Assembly: GCA_949284415.1 (NCBI GenBank)
Contig: CASDVM010000012.1
Span: 62,001-126,000, forward strand
DNA length: 64,000 nt
DNA from: an uncultured bacterium
GTDB lineage: Bacteria; Cyanobacteriota; Vampirovibrionia; Gastranaerophilales; Gastranaerophilaceae
Direction of reading: 5' to 3'
A program made the translations under genes and the position numbers. Of this stretch, positions 34,035 to 42,847 are shown piece after piece. The notes beneath the pieces are model-generated. The model was not told the DNA's origin, searched no databases, and was given only the letters and a program-made list of their open reading frames with translations. Position 1 is the first letter of the stretch; each line of letters opens with the position of its first letter.

Positions 34035-36596
34035 ATGAGTAATCAGCAAAATATGTTCGCGGACGGCAAAATCGTTCCTGTAAATATTAGAGAAGAAATG
34101 AAGCGTTCTTACATCGACTATGCAATGAGTGTAATTGTCGGACGTGCGCTTCCGGATGTAAGAGACGGGTTGAAGCCTGTTCACAGACGTATTTTGTATG
34201 CGATGAACGAACTCGGCATGACACCTGACAAACCGTTCAAGAAATGTGCGCGTATCGTAGGTGAAGTTCTCGGTAAATACCACCCTCATGGCGATACTGC
34301 TGTTTATGAAGCATTAGTTCGTATGGCTCAAGACTTTTCAACACGCTACTTAACAGTTGACGGACACGGGAACTTCGGTTCCGTTGATGGAGACGGCGCG
34401 GCTGCTATGCGTTATACGGAAGCCAGAATGCACAAAATTACACAATCCATGCTTGCTGACATTGATTGCGAAACTGTTGAATTTGAGCCGAACTTTGACG
34501 GTTCACTGCAGGAACCTTCCGTTTTGCCTGTAAGACTTCCGATGCTTTTATTAAACGGATGTTCCGGGATTGCGGTCGGCATGGCAACAAATATTCCGCC
34601 TCACAACCTTTCGGAAATCGTTGACGGAACAATAGCTTTAATTGACAATCCGAATATTACGGTAACTGAACTTATGGAATATATTAAAGGGCCTGATTTT
34701 CCGACTGCGGCAACAATTATCGGTCTAAACGATATTAAGCAGGCTTACGAAACAGGACGAGGCTCCATAAAAATGCAGGCCGTTGCAAACTTTGAAGAAA
34801 TTGCAGGCGGCGGCGGACGCCAGGGACGTACGGCAATTGTTGTTACCGAAATTCCTTATCAGGTAAATAAATCAGTTTTAATCGAAAAAATTGCAGAACT
34901 TGTTAAAGATCAAAGAATTAACGGAATTTCCGATATCCGCGATGAATCCGACAGGGAAGGCATGCGTATCGTAATCGAGCTTAAACGCGATGCCAAACCG
35001 GATGTCGTTAAAAATAATTTGTTCAAATACACACAGCTTGCTACGACTTTCGGCGTAAATATGCTCGCATTATGCGGAAAACAGCCGAGATTGATGAATT
35101 TATATGAGGTTCTGTCAGAATTTGTCGAACACAGGGTTGAAATTGTTACAAGAAGAACTATTTTCTTCCTCAAAAAAGCAAAGATCAGAGCACACATCTT
35201 GGCAGGTTTGATTATTGCACTCGGTTCAATTGATGAAGTAATTGAACTTATCAAACAATCGAAAACAACAGATGATGCAAGAAACGGCTTGATGAGCAGA
35301 TTCGGGCTTGATGCCGATCAGGCAAACGCAATCCTTGAAATGCAATTGAGAAGATTGACAGGATTGGAGCAGGATAAGGTTAAAGCAGAATACGATGAAC
35401 TTGTTAAGAAAATCGCCGAATACGAAGAAATCTTAGCAAGCCGCCAGAAAATCCTTGACATTATTAAAGGCGAACTTCTTGAAGACAAAGAAAAATACGG
35501 CGATGACAGAAAAACTCAAATCCTTCCTGAACAGGGCGAAGTTACAATCGAAGATTTGACTCCGAATACGCCGATGGCTGTATTTATAACCCATCAGGGA
35601 TATTTAAAACGTATCTCGCTTGACACTTTTGAAAGACAAAACCGTGCAACACGCGGCAAATCAGGAATTAAAACAAAAGAAGATGACGATATTCAACACT
35701 TCTTCACCGCAATGATGCATGATAAAGTTCTGTTCTTCTCGTCAAAAGGAACTGTTTACAGTCTGAATGTCTATGACTTCCCGGAAGGCGGACGTCAGGC
35801 AAAGGGCTTACCGATAATCAATGTCCTTCCGATAGATCAGGATGAAAGAATTACGGCAGTTGTACCTGTTAGCAGCTTCTCACATGATTTGAATTTGATT
35901 ATGCTTACTAAAAAAGGCTATATCAAACGTATTGAACTTGATAACTTCTCAAATATCAGAAGAAACGGAATTATTGCAATAGGTCTGGAAGAAAACGATG
36001 AACTTGACTGGGTAAAACTTGCAACCGCAAGAGACGAAATCATTATCGGAACATCATGCGGTATGGCAATCCGCTTCCCGATTGAAGATTTGAGACCTTT
36101 AGGCAGAAGCGCAAGAGGCGTAACTTCAATGAAATTACGCTCAGGCGATGAAATTGTAGGATGCGACATTGTCCCGCGTGATTACGATGCGGATTTGCTT
36201 GTCGTAACTTCTGACGGATTCGGCAAACGCACAAAACTTTCTGAATTCAGAAGCCAGAACAGAGGCGGAATAGGTCTTATAGCAACTAAATTCAAATCAA
36301 CTTCATCAAAACTTGTTGCGCTCACAATTGTCAAAGAATCCGATGATATTATGATGGTAACCGCAAACGGAGTTGTAACAAGATTGAATGCAGGTTCAAT
36401 TTCACGTCAGGGACGTCCTGCAACAGGTGTCAGAGCTCAGAATTTGACAGATAACGATACTGTTGTCTCAGTTAACAAAATCTTAAACCCTGATGAAGAT
36501 GAACAGGTTAAAAAAGATGTTGCGACAATGGATGCGCAGGAAGCACAAAATAATGTTTCCCAGACAAGTCTTTTAGATAATAATTCAGAGGAATAA
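34035..36596 (+). CDS. gyrA: DNA gyrase subunit A
   Basis: The subunit cuts and rejoins DNA to introduce negative supercoils with GyrB. It has 853 residues, with the catalytic Tyr in [11 protein letters not shown] and the quinolone region [20 protein letters not shown]. Compared with E. coli this has Thr at position 83 and Glu at 87. The C-terminal beta-pinwheel has the GyrA-box-like QRGGKG substitute QNRGGIG and repeated blades. An acidic tail follows. AGAGGG precedes the ATG. gyrB is not in the window. Confidence 0.96.
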   Translation: MSNQQNMFADGKIVPVNIREEMKRSYIDYAMSVIVGRALPDVRDGLKPVHRRILYAMNELGMTPDKPFKKCARIVGEVLGKYHPHGDTAVYEALVRMAQDFSTRYLTVDGHGNFGSVDGDGAAAMRYTEARMHKITQSMLADIDCETVEFEPNFDGSLQEPSVLPVRLPMLLLNGCSGIAVGMATNIPPHNLSEIVDGTIALIDNPNITVTELMEYIKGPDFPTAATIIGLNDIKQAYETGRGSIKMQAVANFEEIAGGGGRQGRTAIVVTEIPYQVNKSVLIEKIAELVKDQRINGISDIRDESDREGMRIVIELKRDAKPDVVKNNLFKYTQLATTFGVNMLALCGKQPRLMNLYEVLSEFVEHRVEIVTRRTIFFLKKAKIRAHILAGLIIALGSIDEVIELIKQSKTTDDARNGLMSRFGLDADQANAILEMQLRRLTGLEQDKVKAEYDELVKKIAEYEEILASRQKILDIIKGELLEDKEKYGDDRKTQILPEQGEVTIEDLTPNTPMAVFITHQGYLKRISLDTFERQNRATRGKSGIKTKEDDDIQHFFTAMMHDKVLFFSSKGTVYSLNVYDFPEGGRQAKGLPIINVLPIDQDERITAVVPVSSFSHDLNLIMLTKKGYIKRIELDNFSNIRRNGIIAIGLEENDELDWVKLATARDEIIIGTSCGMAIRFPIEDLRPLGRSARGVTSMKLRSGDEIVGCDIVPRDYDADLLVVTSDGFGKRTKLSEFRSQNRGGIGLIATKFKSTSSKLVALTIVKESDDIMMVTANGVVTRLNAGSISRQGRPATGVRAQNLTDNDTVVSVNKILNPDEDEQVKKDVATMDAQEAQNNVSQTSLLDNNSEE

Positions 36597-36612
36597 AAAA
36601 CGGGCTTTCTAT

Positions 36613-36668
36613 GAACTGCAACCCTAAAACTAGACAAAGAAAAAAAGTTAGTTTTAGGGTTGCAGTTC
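36613..36668. repeat. Perfect 20-base inverted repeat after gyrA
   Basis: GAACTGCAACCCTAAAACTA (36613-36632) is perfectly complementary to 36649-36668, with a 16-base loop rich in A. No T-run follows, so it is not a standard terminator. It starts 17 bases past the gyrA stop. Confidence 0.85.
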
Positions 36669-36682
36669 TATAAACACGCCTT

Positions 36683-36868
36683 TTATATTTCAATGCTTAG
36701 ATTTTGCTGTTTGTTTAATTCATACAGCTCTTTATTAGATTTCCAGAACTTATACATTCCAAATAACGAACCAATTCCCCCTGGAGCTGCAATGGAAATA
36801 GAGCTAGCATTACTTTTAACATGCTGCGATTCTAAAGATAGTCCTAATCCAGTCAAGCCTATAATCAT
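36683..36868 (-). CDS. Possible small protein, 61 residues
   Basis: The frame reads MIIGLTGLGLSLESQHVKSNASSISIAAPGGIGSLFGMYKFWKSNKELYELN. It has a glycine-rich, weakly hydrophobic N-terminal half and a charged tail. There is no Shine-Dalgarno or convincing -10 at the usual place. It has no recognised family, so it could be a chance frame, but a 17-base motif shared with 22140 lies upstream. Confidence 0.4.
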   Translation of the reverse strand: MIIGLTGLGLSLESQHVKSNASSISIAAPGGIGSLFGMYKFWKSNKELYELNKQQNLSIEI

Positions 36869-36917
36869 ACTTAAATTTCGCTTTAGTTTAAGGTGCTCCC
36901 GACGATTATTTGCAGCA

Positions 36918-36934
36918 TTTACATTTTGTTACAT
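36918..36934. other. Shared 17-base motif, copy 2
   Basis: TTTACATTTTGTTACAT is identical to 22140-22156, upstream of the minus-strand frame at 36683-36868. Confidence 0.45.
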
Positions 36935-36956
36935 ATAAACTCAAATATCACAGGCA

Positions 36957-36985
36957 TTGCAATAGATATTTTAATATGCTAATAT
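36957..36985 (+). promoter_or_regulatory. Leaderless promoter of the HEPN gene
   Basis: TTGCAA (36957-36962), a 17-base spacer ending TGC and TAATAT (36980-36985), then six T and ATG 36992. Confidence 0.7.
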
Positions 36986-36991
36986 TTTTTT

Positions 36992-37402
36992 ATGGTTATT
37001 GATATTTCAAATCTAAAATCAGCTCTACAAACTTTAAAATCAAGTATGAAAACTCTTGAAAATAACCGCACATGCGATTTTGCAGACATGCTTGAAGATT
37101 CATGTATTAAAAGGTTTGAATATTCTCTTGAAATTGCAAGAAAATTAATGAAAAGAGTCCTAAAAAATATATACGGTAAATCAGAAGAAGAATTAACCGT
37201 TAATAATGTATTCAGATTTATGCAGGGATATAAATTTATTCCGAATTGGGAAAACTGGCGTGATTACTATGAAAAACGAAATAATACCGTCCATGAATAC
37301 AATCTTGCAAAATCACGCAAACTAATTGAAATAATCCCTGAATTTATTAAAGATACAGACATCCTCATTAATAATCTTGAAAAAAACTGCAAAAATGATT
37401 AA
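36992..37402 (+). CDS. HEPN-domain protein of a HEPN/MNT pair
   Basis: The 136-residue protein is all helical and carries the motif RNNTVHEY (R-x4-H-x-Y) near its end, as in HEPN toxins of the HepT type. HEPN proteins in such pairs can act as RNases or as the substrate-binding partner of a nucleotidyltransferase. It overlaps the MNT gene by eight bases. Promoter TGC-TAATAT lies six bases upstream of the ATG, so the message is leaderless. Confidence 0.8.
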   Translation: MVIDISNLKSALQTLKSSMKTLENNRTCDFADMLEDSCIKRFEYSLEIARKLMKRVLKNIYGKSEEELTVNNVFRFMQGYKFIPNWENWRDYYEKRNNTVHEYNLAKSRKLIEIIPEFIKDTDILINNLEKNCKND

Positions 37403-37670
37403 AGGAATTACCAAAAAAGAATTTAATATAATAAAAGATATTATTAAAAATTACGATGCAAAATTTTATGCATACGGCTCACGTGTAAAGGGTAATTTCA
37501 CCGAGTTGTCCGATTTAGACATTCTTGTCAAATCGGATGAAAATATTATTCCTGAGCTGAAAGAAAAATTCGATAAAAGTTATTTACCATATATTGTTAA
37601 TTTTACAGATGCAGATTCTATTGACGAAAAATTTTTTAGTTTAATCAAAGACGATTTAATTGAAATCTGA
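37395..37670 (+). CDS. MNT-type minimal nucleotidyltransferase
   Basis: The 91-residue protein has the nucleotidyltransferase core YAYGSRVKGNFTELSDLDILV (GSxxxG and SDxD). In HEPN/MNT systems the MNT enzyme adenylylates the HEPN toxin on tyrosine near its RX4HXY site to silence it. I chose ATG 37395 over a TTG at 37377 because it overlaps the HEPN stop, as in coupled genes. It is followed directly by a convergent lipoprotein gene. Confidence 0.85.
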   Translation: MIKGITKKEFNIIKDIIKNYDAKFYAYGSRVKGNFTELSDLDILVKSDENIIPELKEKFDKSYLPYIVNFTDADSIDEKFFSLIKDDLIEI

Positions 37671-37671
37671 A

Positions 37672-38082
37672 TTATTTATAAACATAAAACTCCGATGCGG
37701 CAAGAACTTTATGAGGATTGTCTTTTGAATAAACTTTCATAAAATAATATCCGCTTTCATTCAATACAAGATAGTCGGTAAAATAATGCACTTCTTCATC
37801 TTTCAATCTTATATTGCGCGTCTGTATTAATTTATAACCTAACCTGCCGTAGTCATTGTCTTTTTTTACTACCTGAATATAAATATATCGCGATTCAACT
37901 TTTTCAGGCATTAAAACTACATAATAAATTCTCGAGCCTGCAGGAAAATTACTTGAATAATCATATATATTTTTTTCCGTAATCGGATATTTATTGAACA
38001 AAATTCCTGCTTTATCACGTGTACAGGCAGAAGCGGCCAATATTATTAAAAATAACGAAAGTATAAAAATTATTTTTTTCAT
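37672..38082 (-). CDS. Small lipoprotein
   Basis: The 136-residue protein has a lipoprotein signal (KKIIFILSLFLIILAASAC, with Cys20 as the lipid site). The mature part is beta-rich (ESRYIYIQVVKKDNDYGRLGYKLIQTRNIRLKDEEVHYF). Its ATG overlaps the end of the TPR gene by four bases, so it is cotranslated. No family is recognised. Confidence 0.75.
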   Translation of the reverse strand: MKKIIFILSLFLIILAASACTRDKAGILFNKYPITEKNIYDYSSNFPAGSRIYYVVLMPEKVESRYIYIQVVKKDNDYGRLGYKLIQTRNIRLKDEEVHYFTDYLVLNESGYYFMKVYSKDNPHKVLAASEFYVYK

Positions 38083-40121
38083 TTTTCAAGATTTTTAATC
38101 TTTTCCTGAACAGTTTTGGCAACAGCAGCATCCTTATTTTGCGTCAAAAATATTTTGTAATTGTTCAGGGCTTCTTTTTCGTTACCGTCCTGTTCATAGG
38201 CTATCCCCAGTGCGTAATAAGCATAGCTGTAATTCGGATTAAGGGTTATTACGCGGTGGAAACATTCTTTCGCTTTGCCGTTATTATTTTCATTTGCGTA
38301 AACAAGCCCTAGATTAAACCAGCCGTCAGAATAATTCGGATTTACAACAATTGCTTTTTTATAAAAATTTATTGCGTTTTTATTATCTTTCTTATCGTTA
38401 TAGTAAATATTTCCGATTTTCAAAAGGGTAACTTCATCTGAGGGATTAAGTTTCAAAGCTTCCTGATAATTTTTTACTGCTTCATCAAAACTGCCTTTTT
38501 CAAAACTTTCGTCTCCTGCAGAGATGAATTTTTTATTTTGTTCTGCCTGAGAAACATCTGCCTCTTTTGCAGACTCCATTGAAAGCGAAATTTCTTTTAT
38601 TCCGCCTTCTGACACTCCGCCGGCTTCCGTTTGAATAGCAGGAACTTTATTTATTGAAGCTATAAATTCAGTATATTCTTTACTGTATGCTGTATTTTCA
38701 GGCGCTATGGATATTGCTTTTTCATAAAATTCCAAAGCTTTATCATTCAATTTACATGCCCTGTATGATTGTGCAAGACCGAAATATACAGACGCATCCT
38801 TTGCCCCTTCCCGAATTGCACGTTCATATGTTTCAGTTGCCAGAGAATAATTCATATCTTTCAAATAATCATCAGCCTGCGCAATAAGAGCAGATGCCAG
38901 ATTATTTTTTACTTCAGGCTCCTGTTTTTGCTTTAAGAGTTCCGTGTATATTGCAATTGCATCATTGTAATTATTCATGGCATGCAAAACAAGCGCTTTA
39001 TTATAAAGTGTATCGTAATCGCCTTTTTTAACCGCAAGAACTTCATCATAATATTTCAATGCATTCGGATAATCTTTTTTCAAATGATAACACTGCGCTA
39101 AATCTTCAATAAGATCAATATCTTTTTTATCAGCCTGAAGAGCAAGTGCTTTTTCATAATTTATAATAGTATTATCAAGTTTGTTTAATCGTTTGTAAAC
39201 TACACCGATATTCTGGTAAACTCTTGCATCTTTAGGGTAATTTGCTATATAAATTTTATAATTTTCAACAGCTGCTTCATCCTGTCCCATATCAGCAAGA
39301 AGATTTGCATAATCAAGACGGATAGAATTAAGCGCGGGCTGCTGCCTGAAAACAATATCATACTGTGCAAGCGCAAGGTCATTTTTCCCCAGTCCCTGAT
39401 ATGAAAGAGCTAAACTTACATGCGCCGAAGTATTTTCCGGATTTGCTTCCACTGCTTTTTCTAAAAATTCAGACGCCTTCTGATAATTTTTTGTCTGAAA
39501 TAATGCAAGCCCGTAATTTGCAAAATTTTTAAAAGCAACAGGATTACGTCTGTAGAGACTTTCATATTCATTAACAGCATTTGTATAATCCCCGCTGTTC
39601 ATATACGACCCTGCAAGATTTTCACGAGCTTCCTGATGCTGGGAATATGTTGATAAAAATTTGTTATAATTTTCAATTGCTGATTTGTAATCCCTCAGCT
39701 GATACTGAACATTTGCGATATTCAAATAATTGTATAAATATTCAGGGCACATCTCGGCGACTTTATTATAAGCTTTTAAAGCTTCCATATACTTGCCCTG
39801 ATCCTCGTAAATACTCCCGACACTAAGATAAATATAACCGTCAGAAGGTTTAAGTTCTGCGACTTTAGCATAAGTTTCAAGTGCCTTGTCATACTCGCCC
39901 ATTTCACTGTAAACGCCCGCAAGCTTTGTATAAATCATAACATCGTTATTTGAAATAGCAAGCGCCTGCAGCAATTTATCAACGGCAGTTTTGTAATCCT
40001 CTTTATATTCAGCGGAACATGCCTGCTGGTAAAGTGAATTTGCCTCATAAGGCATCGCATTAACCTGCGCTCCCGTTAAAACCAAAGATAATAATGCCGA
40101 AAATATTAACTTCTTATTAAT
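38079..40121 (-). CDS. Exported TPR-repeat protein with probable ATT start
   Basis: The product has about 680 residues: a signal peptide (NKKLIFSALLSLVLTGAQVNA), then some 16 TPR units (ALETYAKVAELKPSDGYIYLSVGSIYEDQGKY and similar). The open frame reaches ATG 40175, but that lies in the -10 box (40179-40174). The AAAGGAG ribosome site (40137-40131) points to ATT at 40121, which yields a perfect signal peptide. No ATG, GTG or TTG occurs between. It resembles outer-membrane or periplasmic scaffolding TPR proteins. Confidence 0.75.
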   Translation of the reverse strand: MNKKLIFSALLSLVLTGAQVNAMPYEANSLYQQACSAEYKEDYKTAVDKLLQALAISNNDVMIYTKLAGVYSEMGEYDKALETYAKVAELKPSDGYIYLSVGSIYEDQGKYMEALKAYNKVAEMCPEYLYNYLNIANVQYQLRDYKSAIENYNKFLSTYSQHQEARENLAGSYMNSGDYTNAVNEYESLYRRNPVAFKNFANYGLALFQTKNYQKASEFLEKAVEANPENTSAHVSLALSYQGLGKNDLALAQYDIVFRQQPALNSIRLDYANLLADMGQDEAAVENYKIYIANYPKDARVYQNIGVVYKRLNKLDNTIINYEKALALQADKKDIDLIEDLAQCYHLKKDYPNALKYYDEVLAVKKGDYDTLYNKALVLHAMNNYNDAIAIYTELLKQKQEPEVKNNLASALIAQADDYLKDMNYSLATETYERAIREGAKDASVYFGLAQSYRACKLNDKALEFYEKAISIAPENTAYSKEYTEFIASINKVPAIQTEAGGVSEGGIKEISLSMESAKEADVSQAEQNKKFISAGDESFEKGSFDEAVKNYQEALKLNPSDEVTLLKIGNIYYNDKKDNKNAINFYKKAIVVNPNYSDGWFNLGLVYANENNNGKAKECFHRVITLNPNYSYAYYALGIAYEQDGNEKEALNNYKIFLTQNKDAAVAKTVQEKIKNLEK

Positions 40122-40173
40122 AGTCTTACTCTCCTTTGCAAACCATTTACACGACTTATTTGAATTTAACAAC

Positions 40174-40201
40174 ATTATAACAGAAATTAGATTTGTGTAA
40201 A
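40174..40201 (-). promoter_or_regulatory. Promoter of the exported TPR gene
   Basis: On the minus strand TTTACA (40201-40196), a 16-base spacer ending TGT and TATAAT (40179-40174) form an extended -10 promoter at the end of the methyltransferase gene. Confidence 0.7.
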
Positions 40202-41101
40202 GCTGTGAGAATATATTTCTTTATTCAATAAAATTCTTGCCGTTTTTATAATCTCAGCCTGTTCTCTGCTTTTTTTATCAAATTCTATTTCCTCAAGTTC
40301 ACCAAAATTCCTTACCATATCCGCAAGGGTTATATACAATTTATCAACTTCTTTTTGTGCGGAATTTGTATCCAGCATTTTCAAAATTCTCACAAGCTCT
40401 GCATCTTTCGCATCAATAATAGCAGCATCAAGCCCGGCGCCGTATGCAAGACAGACATATACTCTGTTAATAAGCGGCCGCAGCTCTTTCGGACATCCGT
40501 TTGAGATATTGGAAAGCCCCACAACCGTTTTTACTGGCGGATCAAAACTTTCCTTTATCATTTTTATGGTATTTATTGCCTCAATTCCTTGTGCCTGATC
40601 TGCACTAACAGGCAAAACAAGCGGATCAAAAAATAACTTTTCGCCGGCAAAACCTTTTTCGACAGCTTTTTCATAAATATTGAAAGCTATTTCAAGTCTC
40701 CCGTCAGAACTTTTCGGAATTCCTGTTTCCTTACTCAAAGTTAAAGCAATAAGATTACTGTCATATTGAAGAGCAAGTTCAATCATATCAGTCAATTTCG
40801 GCTCATCTGAGGAGGTACTGTTTAAAAAAGTTTTACCTTCGAAAACCTCTAGCCCTCTTTTCATCTCATCAAAATTTGAAGTATCAAAAGAGATATTCAA
40901 ATTTGTATATTTTGCGGCAAGTTTTGCAAGCCATGGTAAAATCCCGCTCATTTCACCCCTTGCAGGACCTGCATTCAAATCAACATAATCCATATTATTC
41001 TGTAATTTTAAAAGTTCGCAGATAAATTGTTCATCACGCCTTAAAAGAGCTTCTCTAACAAGTTTGGAAATAACATGAATATTTTCACCTATTAAAATCA
41101 T
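40187..41101 (-). CDS. Methyltetrahydrofolate methyltransferase-like (pterin-binding)
   Basis: The 304-residue protein has the pterin-binding TIM barrel of the DHPS/MeTr family: YVDLNAGPARGEM, ISFDTSNFDEM, TFLNSTSSDE, FFDPLVLPVSADQAQG, GLSNISNGCPKELRPLINR and GLDAAIIDAKD. The pattern GLSNISxG...LINR and GLDAAIxD matches methyl-THF:corrinoid methyltransferases (AcsE or MetH-type) more than dihydropteroate synthase. Such enzymes move methyl groups to corrinoid proteins. No corrinoid protein gene is beside it. TGT-TAAACT lies six bases before the ATG, so it is probably leaderless. Confidence 0.8.
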   Translation of the reverse strand: MILIGENIHVISKLVREALLRRDEQFICELLKLQNNMDYVDLNAGPARGEMSGILPWLAKLAAKYTNLNISFDTSNFDEMKRGLEVFEGKTFLNSTSSDEPKLTDMIELALQYDSNLIALTLSKETGIPKSSDGRLEIAFNIYEKAVEKGFAGEKLFFDPLVLPVSADQAQGIEAINTIKMIKESFDPPVKTVVGLSNISNGCPKELRPLINRVYVCLAYGAGLDAAIIDAKDAELVRILKMLDTNSAQKEVDKLYITLADMVRNFGELEEIEFDKKSREQAEIIKTARILLNKEIYSHSFTQI

Positions 41102-41107
41102 AAATAA

Positions 41108-41116
41108 AGTTTAACA
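41108..41116 (-). promoter_or_regulatory. Leaderless promoter (methyltransferase gene)
   Basis: TGT-TAAACT at 41116-41108 (minus strand) ends six bases before ATG 41101. No -35 is clear. Confidence 0.5.
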
Positions 41117-41144
41117 CAAAAACTAAATCAATATTCTAAATTAT

Positions 41145-41420
41145 CTATTTTTCAATAATGGAAAAATCTTTGCCTATTTCCTGTTCAAGTTGTTTTATAA
41201 TTTCTGATAAAGGGATTTCCAACGCTTCCGAAATCCGCCAAAGCATTGTTATTTTCGGTTCAACCTGTCCGTTTTCAACCCTGCTCAAATTACCCGGATT
41301 TAAGTCATATTCGTATGCAAATGTATTAAGAGAAATTCTGTTCTTTTTAAGTCTGTTTGCACGTATAATTTTACCCAGCAGGTTGACTAAATGTAAAGTT
41401 TTCTCATTTTTGTATTGCAT
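41145..41420 (-). CDS. XRE-family regulator divergent from prepilin 2
   Basis: The 91-residue protein has a Cro/C1 helix-turn-helix: LLGKIIRANRLKKNRISLNTFAYEYDLNPGNLSRVENGQVEPKITMLWRISEAL. Its C-terminal tail is helical (IIKQLEQEIGKDFSIIEK). It is divergent from the prepilin gene at 41487. The ATG is embedded in a TGTATTGCATA repeat. TACAAT lies seven bases upstream and there is no Shine-Dalgarno. Confidence 0.88.
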   Translation of the reverse strand: MQYKNEKTLHLVNLLGKIIRANRLKKNRISLNTFAYEYDLNPGNLSRVENGQVEPKITMLWRISEALEIPLSEIIKQLEQEIGKDFSIIEK

Positions 41421-41464
41421 ATATACAATTGTAAGCCTTATAATTGTTCATGTATTGCATACAT
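41411..41464. promoter_or_regulatory. Operator repeats between XRE and prepilin 2
   Basis: TGTATTGCATATATACA (41411-41427) and TGTATTGCATACAT (41451-41464) share TGTATTGCATA, 40 bases apart (about four helical turns). Each is a partial palindrome (TGTAT...ATACA). The first spans the XRE start codon, the second lies just before the prepilin ribosome site. Confidence 0.7.
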
Positions 41465-41486
41465 AAAATGGAAGGAGATTTCATTT

Positions 41487-42335
41487 ATGCACGAAAAGAA
41501 GAAGCAGCTTGTCAGATTTCAGACTTTATTTATTAGGATACAAAGATACTGTGGCACTAAGGCATTAAGGTTGTATAGAAATATTTTCCCAAAACAAACT
41601 TATTCACCTGTTCACTTATTTTCTTATTCACTTAAAAAACGAGCCGCGTTCACTCTTGCAGAAATTTTAATAACCCTTGGCATTATCGGCGTTGTTGCTG
41701 CAATGACTATGCCTTCATTAATTCAGGAACACAGAGAAAAGGCTACAGTTGCAAAATTAAAAAAAGTTTATTCAACGCTTAATAACGCTTTTATATTGAG
41801 TATTAACGAATACGGCGACCTGAACGGCTGGGGCATTACGTCAGGAGATATAGATAATAAAGGTGCTGACATAATTGCAAAACGCCTCAAAGAATTTATG
41901 ATTTCCGCAAAAGACTGTAATTCTGACGGCGGATGTTTTGGAGAAAATGCTTATAAAACTCTCGGGACAGTCTCTGAAAGATTTTCGGGCGGTTCAAACA
42001 ATTTTTCAACTTTTATTTTAGCAGACGGAACATCCATAGGCATCTGGGGAAATACCGGAGAAATATCATACGGCTCAATAATAGTTGATATAAACGGGAA
42101 ACAAAGACCTAATACTGTAGGTAAAGATGCATTCTGGTTTGAAATCACCAAAAATTCAATAGTACCATACGGAACTAAAGGAAGAACAGGTTCATATACT
42201 TTTGAAAATTGTGTAAATCCGGTTAGCGCATATTACACATCGCGAGGATGCACTGCCTGGGTAATATTTAATGAAAATATGGATTATCTGCATTGCAAAG
42301 ATTTAAGCTGGGACGGAAAAACAAGATGTAAATAA
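41487..42335 (+). CDS. Type IV prepilin-like protein with 54-residue leader
   Basis: The 282-residue protein has a prepilin core RAAFTLAEILITLGIIGVVAAMTMPSLIQEH. Cleavage before Phe55 would free a pilin-like protein with a Cys-containing globular part. The leader is long because the ribosome site AAGGAG lies at 41472-41477, nine bases before ATG 41487, and there is no later start. Both leaders end SLKK-x-AAFTLAE and contain GTKA. It may be a minor pilin or a pseudopilin of a DNA-uptake or secretion system. Confidence 0.85.
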   Translation: MHEKKKQLVRFQTLFIRIQRYCGTKALRLYRNIFPKQTYSPVHLFSYSLKKRAAFTLAEILITLGIIGVVAAMTMPSLIQEHREKATVAKLKKVYSTLNNAFILSINEYGDLNGWGITSGDIDNKGADIIAKRLKEFMISAKDCNSDGGCFGENAYKTLGTVSERFSGGSNNFSTFILADGTSIGIWGNTGEISYGSIIVDINGKQRPNTVGKDAFWFEITKNSIVPYGTKGRTGSYTFENCVNPVSAYYTSRGCTAWVIFNENMDYLHCKDLSWDGKTRCK

Positions 42336-42515
42336 CCCAAAATTATATCAAATTATCCGCATGGACAATTGCATTTTTTCGATAAAACACGTAATATTTT
42401 TATGTCTATACTGTATCCAAAATAATTAACAAAAATTTACATCATATATTTTCAGACAGGACGCAAATTTTGATGATTTCTGATTTTCGTGCCACTAGAA
42501 AAGTTTGTCAATATA

Positions 42516-42524
42516 TGTTATAAT
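42516..42524 (+). promoter_or_regulatory. Extended -10 promoter of the 53-residue gene
   Basis: TG-T-TATAAT lies 52 bases before the ATG at 42577. The 240 bases between the prepilin and this gene otherwise show no gene or clear structure. Confidence 0.65.
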
Positions 42525-42576
42525 TTTAACATGAATTATATATGGGGTAACTAAAAAAACAAAAAGGAGTAGGTCT

Positions 42577-42738
42577 ATGACGGTGTTAGCTTCTAAAACA
42601 AGAAAAGACAAAACAACCAAATCTAAATTCAATGATGAATTTGAAAATTACTTGAAAAATCAATGCCTGAAAACAACTTTCAACGGTATTGAAGTAGAAA
42701 CATTTTCCTGGTATAAAAAAGTTCTTGGCCTTGTATAA
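42577..42738 (+). CDS. Small basic protein, 53 residues
   Basis: MTVLASKTRKDKTTKSKFNDEFENYLKN... ends FSWYKKVLGLV. It has its own extended -10 promoter, an AAAAAGGAG ribosome site and a perfect terminator (42787-42823). These expression signals are unusually complete. The N-terminus is Lys/Thr-rich. No family is recognised. Confidence 0.65.
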   Translation: MTVLASKTRKDKTTKSKFNDEFENYLKNQCLKTTFNGIEVETFSWYKKVLGLV

Positions 42739-42786
42739 AAGCTTCTGAAACAAGAGGATACCGGGGATATAAAAAAATTCCTTCAC

Positions 42787-42823
42787 AAAAGCCAATTTAA
42801 GATTTTTATGATTGGCTTTTTTT
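42787..42823 (+). terminator. Rho-independent terminator
   Basis: AAAAGCCAAT (42787-42796) pairs with ATTGGCTTTT (42811-42820), with more T after it. The loop is 14 bases. Confidence 0.85.
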
Positions 42824-42847
42824 CGTTGTTTATACTAATATAAATCT

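Noticed and set aside
34240-34420. GyrA Thr83/Glu87 as quinolone resistance
   Set aside because: Thr at 83 and acidic residues at 87 are natural in many phyla; resistance cannot be read from this.
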